The notes under the pieces are model-generated. The model was given only the letters and a program-made list of their open reading frames with translations. It had not been told where the DNA came from and did not search any database. From Gemmatimonadaceae bacterium (GTDB taxonomy: Bacteria; Gemmatimonadota; Gemmatimonadetes; Gemmatimonadales; Gemmatimonadaceae), in the NCBI GenBank assembly GCA_013361745.1, contig JABFXM010000493.1, positions 1 through 9,338 of the forward strand: a DNA stretch of 9,338 nt, read 5' to 3'. A program made the position numbers and the translations under genes. Below are positions 6,569-9,338 of this stretch, piece after piece. Every line of letters begins with the position of its first letter. Within the stretch, counting starts at the first letter, position 1.

Positions 6569-8038
6569 ATGACCGCCCGACCCGCCCCATCCGAGCCGCT
6601 CGCGGAGCACTTCGACCTCGTCGTGATCGGGTCGGGGCAGGGAGGTGGTCCCCTCGCGAGCGCCCTCGCGAAAGCGGGTCGCCGCGTCGCGCTCGTGGAG
6701 CGGGTGCACGTGGGCGGGACGTGCATCAACGAAGGGTGCAGTCCGACGAAGACCATCATCGCCAGCGCGCGTGTCGCCCATCTGGCACGACGGAGCGCGG
6801 AGTACGGCGTCGAGGAGGCTGGCGAAGCTGACCGCCACGAGTGGCGAGCGGACCTGCGGCGGGTGCACGAGCGCAAGCAGCAGATCGTCGACAGCTTCCG
6901 CTCGGGGAGCGAGCACTCGCTCACCGCCGCCGGCGTGGAGCTCGTACGCGGCCAGGCGCGCTTCGTCGACGCGAAGGAAGTCGAGGTGCAGCCGACCGGT
7001 CAGTCACGCGACGACGTCCGGCGCCGGCTCGCTGCGGACGTCGTCGTCGTCAACGCCGGATTGCGCGCGGTCATCCCGCAACTGCCGGGACTCGACACGG
7101 TCCCGTATCTGACCTCGACCAGCATCCTCGAGCTGACCGAGCTCCCCGAGCATCTCATCGTCCTCGGCGGCGGCTACGTCGGGCTGGAGTTCGCGCAGGC
7201 CTTTCGCCGCTTCGGCAGCCGCGTGACCATCGTGCAGCGCGCCGCGCAACTGCTCCCGCGCGAGGACACGGACGTCGCGGAGGCGGTCGCCGCCATCATG
7301 GGCGACGACGGGCTGACGGTCCTGCTCTCGGCGGAGGCCGTGCGCGTCGAGCGAGCCGGCGACGGCGTAAGTGTCGCCTGGCGCGCGAAGGGCGGCCCGA
7401 GCGCCGAGAAATACGTCGAGGGAACTCACCTGCTCGTCGCGACGGGACGAAGACCGAATACCGACGATCTCGGACTCGAGAGCGCCGGGGTACGAGTCGA
7501 TTCACGCGGATACGTGCCGGTGAACGAGCGACTCGAGACGTCGGCGCCCGGGGTGTACGCGATCGGCGACGTGAAGGGCGGTCCCGCGTTCACGCACATC
7601 TCCTACGACGACTTCCGCATCCTGCGGACGAACCTCCTCGACGGTGGGTCGGCGACCACGGTCGACCGGCAGGTGCCGTACACGGTCTTCATCGACCCCC
7701 AGCTCGGCGCCATCGGGATGACCGAACGCGAAGCGCGGGCGAGCGGCCGACGCATCCGCGTCGCGACGCTGCCGATGAAAAGCGTCGCCCGCGCGCTCGA
7801 GGTGGACGAGACGCGGGGCTTCATGAAGGCGGTGGTGGACGCGGAGAGCGGCCAGATCCTCGGCGCGAGGGTGCTGGGGATCGAAGGCGGGGAGATCGCG
7901 ACGCTCTTCCAGATCGCGATGATGGGAAGACTCTCGTACACCGCGCTCCGCGACGCCACCTTCTCGCACCCCACCCTCGCCGAGGCGCTCAACAACCTCT
8001 TCACCGCGATGGACCAGGCCGACGCGCCGTCCGCGTGA
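6569..8038 (+). CDS. FAD-dependent pyridine nucleotide-disulfide oxidoreductase, mercuric-reductase-like
   Basis: The 489-residue flavoprotein is of the class I disulfide reductase fold. The FAD-binding glycine motif GSGQGG (21-26) is followed by the redox-active pair C52-x4-C57 in GGTCINEGCSPTK. The NAD(P) motif GGGYVG (200-205) comes next, then the second FAD motif VYAIGDV and a C-terminal dimerisation domain. Its HPTLAE (H467, E472) supplies the catalytic acid-base dyad, as in lipoamide dehydrogenase. All residues for a working enzyme are present. It lacks the N-terminal HMA domain and the C-terminal vicinal cysteines of true mercuric reductases, so Hg(II) reduction is unlikely despite the usual database name. 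The substrate is probably a disulfide or electrophile. It starts 35 bases after the anti-sigma gene and overlaps the ABC ATPase gene by four bases (GTGA). Co-transcription with a redox-type sigma pair suggests a role in thiol homeostasis. Confidence 0.92.
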   Translation: MTARPAPSEPLAEHFDLVVIGSGQGGGPLASALAKAGRRVALVERVHVGGTCINEGCSPTKTIIASARVAHLARRSAEYGVEEAGEADRHEWRADLRRVHERKQQIVDSFRSGSEHSLTAAGVELVRGQARFVDAKEVEVQPTGQSRDDVRRRLAADVVVVNAGLRAVIPQLPGLDTVPYLTSTSILELTELPEHLIVLGGGYVGLEFAQAFRRFGSRVTIVQRAAQLLPREDTDVAEAVAAIMGDDGLTVLLSAEAVRVERAGDGVSVAWRAKGGPSAEKYVEGTHLLVATGRRPNTDDLGLESAGVRVDSRGYVPVNERLETSAPGVYAIGDVKGGPAFTHISYDDFRILRTNLLDGGSATTVDRQVPYTVFIDPQLGAIGMTEREARASGRRIRVATLPMKSVARALEVDETRGFMKAVVDAESGQILGARVLGIEGGEIATLFQIAMMGRLSYTALRDATFSHPTLAEALNNLFTAMDQADAPSA

Positions 8039-8850
8039 GCGCGCCAGGCAACGACGCGGATCGCGGAGCACGAACGCACGACGAGAGCGCGACCGCGCTC
8101 GAGGCGATCGGAGTCGTCCACACGTTCGGCGGTCGGGCATCGGTCCGCGCGCTCGATGGAGTCAGCCTGACGGTTCCCGCCGGCGCCTGCGTCGCGCTGG
8201 TGGGCGAGAGCGGCTCGGGCAAGACGACGCTTCTGCGATGCTTCAACCGCATGGTCGTACCGCAGTCGGGCACGATCGCCGTCGGCGGCCGCGACGTGCG
8301 CGAGCTGCCGGCGGAAAAACTGCGGCGGCGCATCGGCTACGTGCCGCAGGACGGCGGACTTCTGCCGCATTGGACGGTGAGGCGCAACGTCGCCCTCGTC
8401 CCCGGGCTGCTCGGTCTTCGCGACGTGCCCGCGCGCGCGGACGAAGCGCTCGAGCTGGCGGGGCTGCCGCCTGACGGATTCGGCGCGCGATATCCTCACG
8501 AGCTCTCGGGGGGACAGCGCCAGCGCGTCGCACTCGCTCGCGCGCTCGCCGCGCGGCCACCGGCGGTGCTGCTCGACGAGCCCTTCGGCGCGCTGGATGC
8601 GATCTCGCGATCCGACCTGCAGACGGCATTCGAGGGTATCCGGCGCGCGACGGGCGTGACGACGCTGCTCGTCACGCACGATCTGGCCGAGGCGGCGCGC
8701 CTCGGCGACATCGTCGTCGTGATGCGCGGGGGGCGAGTCGAGCAGCAAGGCACGTTCGCCGAACTGCGGCGCGAGCCGGCGACACCCTACGTGCGCGCGC
8801 TGGTGGAGCGCACGCTGGCCGGACTGACGCGGCTGCAGGAGGGCGCGTGA
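8035..8850 (+). CDS. ABC importer ATPase, quaternary-amine (glycine betaine/choline/ergothioneine) type
   Basis: This 271-residue ATPase energises an importer. It has Walker A GESGSGKTT (57-65, K63), the Q-loop at Q105 in GYVPQDGGLLPHWTV, signature LSGGQRQR (from 157), Walker B VLLDEP (D181, E182) and the switch histidine H215 in VTHD. The FNRMVVPQSG and Q-loop segments resemble OpuCA/ProV-type proteins, and the downstream binding protein confirms that class. It lacks the C-terminal CBS domains with which ProV and OpuCA sense ionic strength, so osmotic gating of that kind is not expected. Start: GTG at 8035, in a GTGA overlap with the oxidoreductase stop; there is a polar tail of about 20 residues before the ATPase domain. 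The ORF is open further upstream, but that part overlaps the oxidoreductase gene and is non-coding in this frame. Confidence 0.92.
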   Translation: MSAPGNDADRGARTHDESATALEAIGVVHTFGGRASVRALDGVSLTVPAGACVALVGESGSGKTTLLRCFNRMVVPQSGTIAVGGRDVRELPAEKLRRRIGYVPQDGGLLPHWTVRRNVALVPGLLGLRDVPARADEALELAGLPPDGFGARYPHELSGGQRQRVALARALAARPPAVLLDEPFGALDAISRSDLQTAFEGIRRATGVTTLLVTHDLAEAARLGDIVVVMRGGRVEQQGTFAELRREPATPYVRALVERTLAGLTRLQEGA

Positions 8851-9338
8851 CGCGCGTGAGACGCGGCGCGGCGCTGCTGTCGCACGCACTCGGCCGCGGA
8901 CTCGTCGCAGCGCCGGCGTGGCTGCTCATGGCGAGCGCTCCGGTCGCGGCTCAACGCTCTCCGAGCGCGGCCGACCGAGCGCCGGTGGTCGTGGCATCGA
9001 AGCCGTTCGGGGAATCGTACCTGCTCTGCGAGCTGTTCGCGCAGCTGCTCGAGTCGCGCGGGATCGCAGTCGAGCGACGTCCGGGGCTCGGCGCGACGGA
9101 GGTCGCGTTCGGCGCGATCCGCTCGGGCGACGTGGACGTGTACCCCGAGTATACGGGGACGGGACTTCTCGCGGTCCTGCACGACACGCTCCCGGATTCA
9201 CTCGCGCGCAGCGCGCGCGCCGTGTACGCCCACGTGGCGCGCGCGACCGCCGAGCGTTATGGCGCGCGCTGGCTTCCGCCGCTCGGCTTCGAGAACACGT
9301 ATGCGATCGCCGTCAGGCGGAGCACCGCGGCGCGCTAC
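8847..9338 (+). CDS. quaternary-amine ABC importer, periplasmic substrate-binding protein (5' part, cut by window end)
   Basis: The frame is open from GTG 8847 to the last base (164 codons), so the gene is incomplete here. The start lies in a GTGA overlap with the ATPase stop. Residues 1-35 form a signal peptide: basic RVRR, hydrophobic AWLLMASAP, and a VAA-Q cleavage site after residue 35. From about residue 46 the sequence follows the OpuAC/ProX-like fold: VASKPFGESYLLCELFAQLLE, then GLGATEVAFGAIRSGDVDVYPEYTGTG in two parts (about 79-104). This is the classic hallmark of binding proteins for glycine betaine, choline, osmoprotectants or ergothioneine. The ligand cannot be told from this half. 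No permease lies before it, so the permease is expected just downstream, or fused behind this domain. Confidence 0.85.
   Translation, partial: MTRVRRGAALLSHALGRGLVAAPAWLLMASAPVAAQRSPSAADRAPVVVASKPFGESYLLCELFAQLLESRGIAVERRPGLGATEVAFGAIRSGDVDVYPEYTGTGLLAVLHDTLPDSLARSARAVYAHVARATAERYGARWLPPLGFENTYAIAVRRSTAARY

Noticed and set aside
6841..8034. Upstream part of the open frame that contains the ABC ATPase
   Set aside because: It runs in another frame through the oxidoreductase gene and is Arg-rich without motifs. The ATPase starts at the GTG at 8035, in the GTGA overlap.
7603..8889. 428-codon minus-strand frame under the oxidoreductase and ABC ATPase genes
   Set aside because: Antisense shadow of two genes with complete catalytic motifs; its composition is Arg/Ala rich with no recognisable domain.

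Overview
The window comes from a GC-rich bacterial chromosome (roughly two-thirds G+C by eye) with dense, often overlapping genes. The EF-P loop type (TPGNLRAM), the tRNA gene set without encoded CCA ends and the lipoprotein style would fit Gemmatimonadota or a neighbouring phylum. That assignment is from recall of family features, not from a search.

Layout from left to right: (1) 1-728 holds efp, elongation factor P, with a candidate sigma-70 promoter. (2) 754-1757 is a run of seven tRNA genes on the + strand (His-GTG, Trp-CCA, Glu-CTC, Glu-TTC, Asp-GTC, Leu-GAG, Thr-CGT) behind a near-consensus promoter (TTGAAA-N17-TAGAAT). A perfect 15-bp hairpin at 1783-1815 separates it from the convergent minus-strand genes. 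(3) 1834-5143 is a minus-strand cluster, read right to left: a soluble hybrid histidine kinase (REC-PAS-GAF-HisKA-HATPase), then two tandem, translationally coupled paralogous small exported proteins (at least one a clear lipoprotein) of unrecognised family. (4) 5219-5397 is a lone tRNA-Gly(CCC) with its own promoter (TTGATT-N17-TACAAT) and a strong terminator hairpin, transcribed divergently from the kinase. (5) 5536-9338 is a tightly packed + strand operon: an ECF sigma factor, a zinc-binding anti-sigma factor, a mercuric-reductase-like FAD disulfide oxidoreductase, and an ABC importer of the quaternary-amine type (ATPase, then a substrate-binding protein cut by the window end).

The most interesting part is the last operon. 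The anti-sigma factor has the cysteine/histidine spacing of RsrA, the thiol-redox sensor of Streptomyces (C-26-H-4-C-3-C), and the sigma factor resembles its partner SigR. Sigma and anti-sigma overlap by one base; oxidoreductase/ATPase and ATPase/binding protein each overlap by four bases (GTGA). This reads as a disulfide-stress regulator physically linked to a disulfide reductase and to an importer for a betaine-like compound. Ergothioneine, a thiol betaine, is an attractive but unproven substrate.

Other notable points are an EF-P with Asn instead of Lys/Arg at the loop tip, a long inverted repeat that includes the first bases of tRNA-Glu, and a Met-rich stretch with four GCATGC palindromes in the anti-sigma gene. 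Long open frames antisense to the kinase and over the tRNAs look like GC-composition or tRNA shadows and are not annotated.
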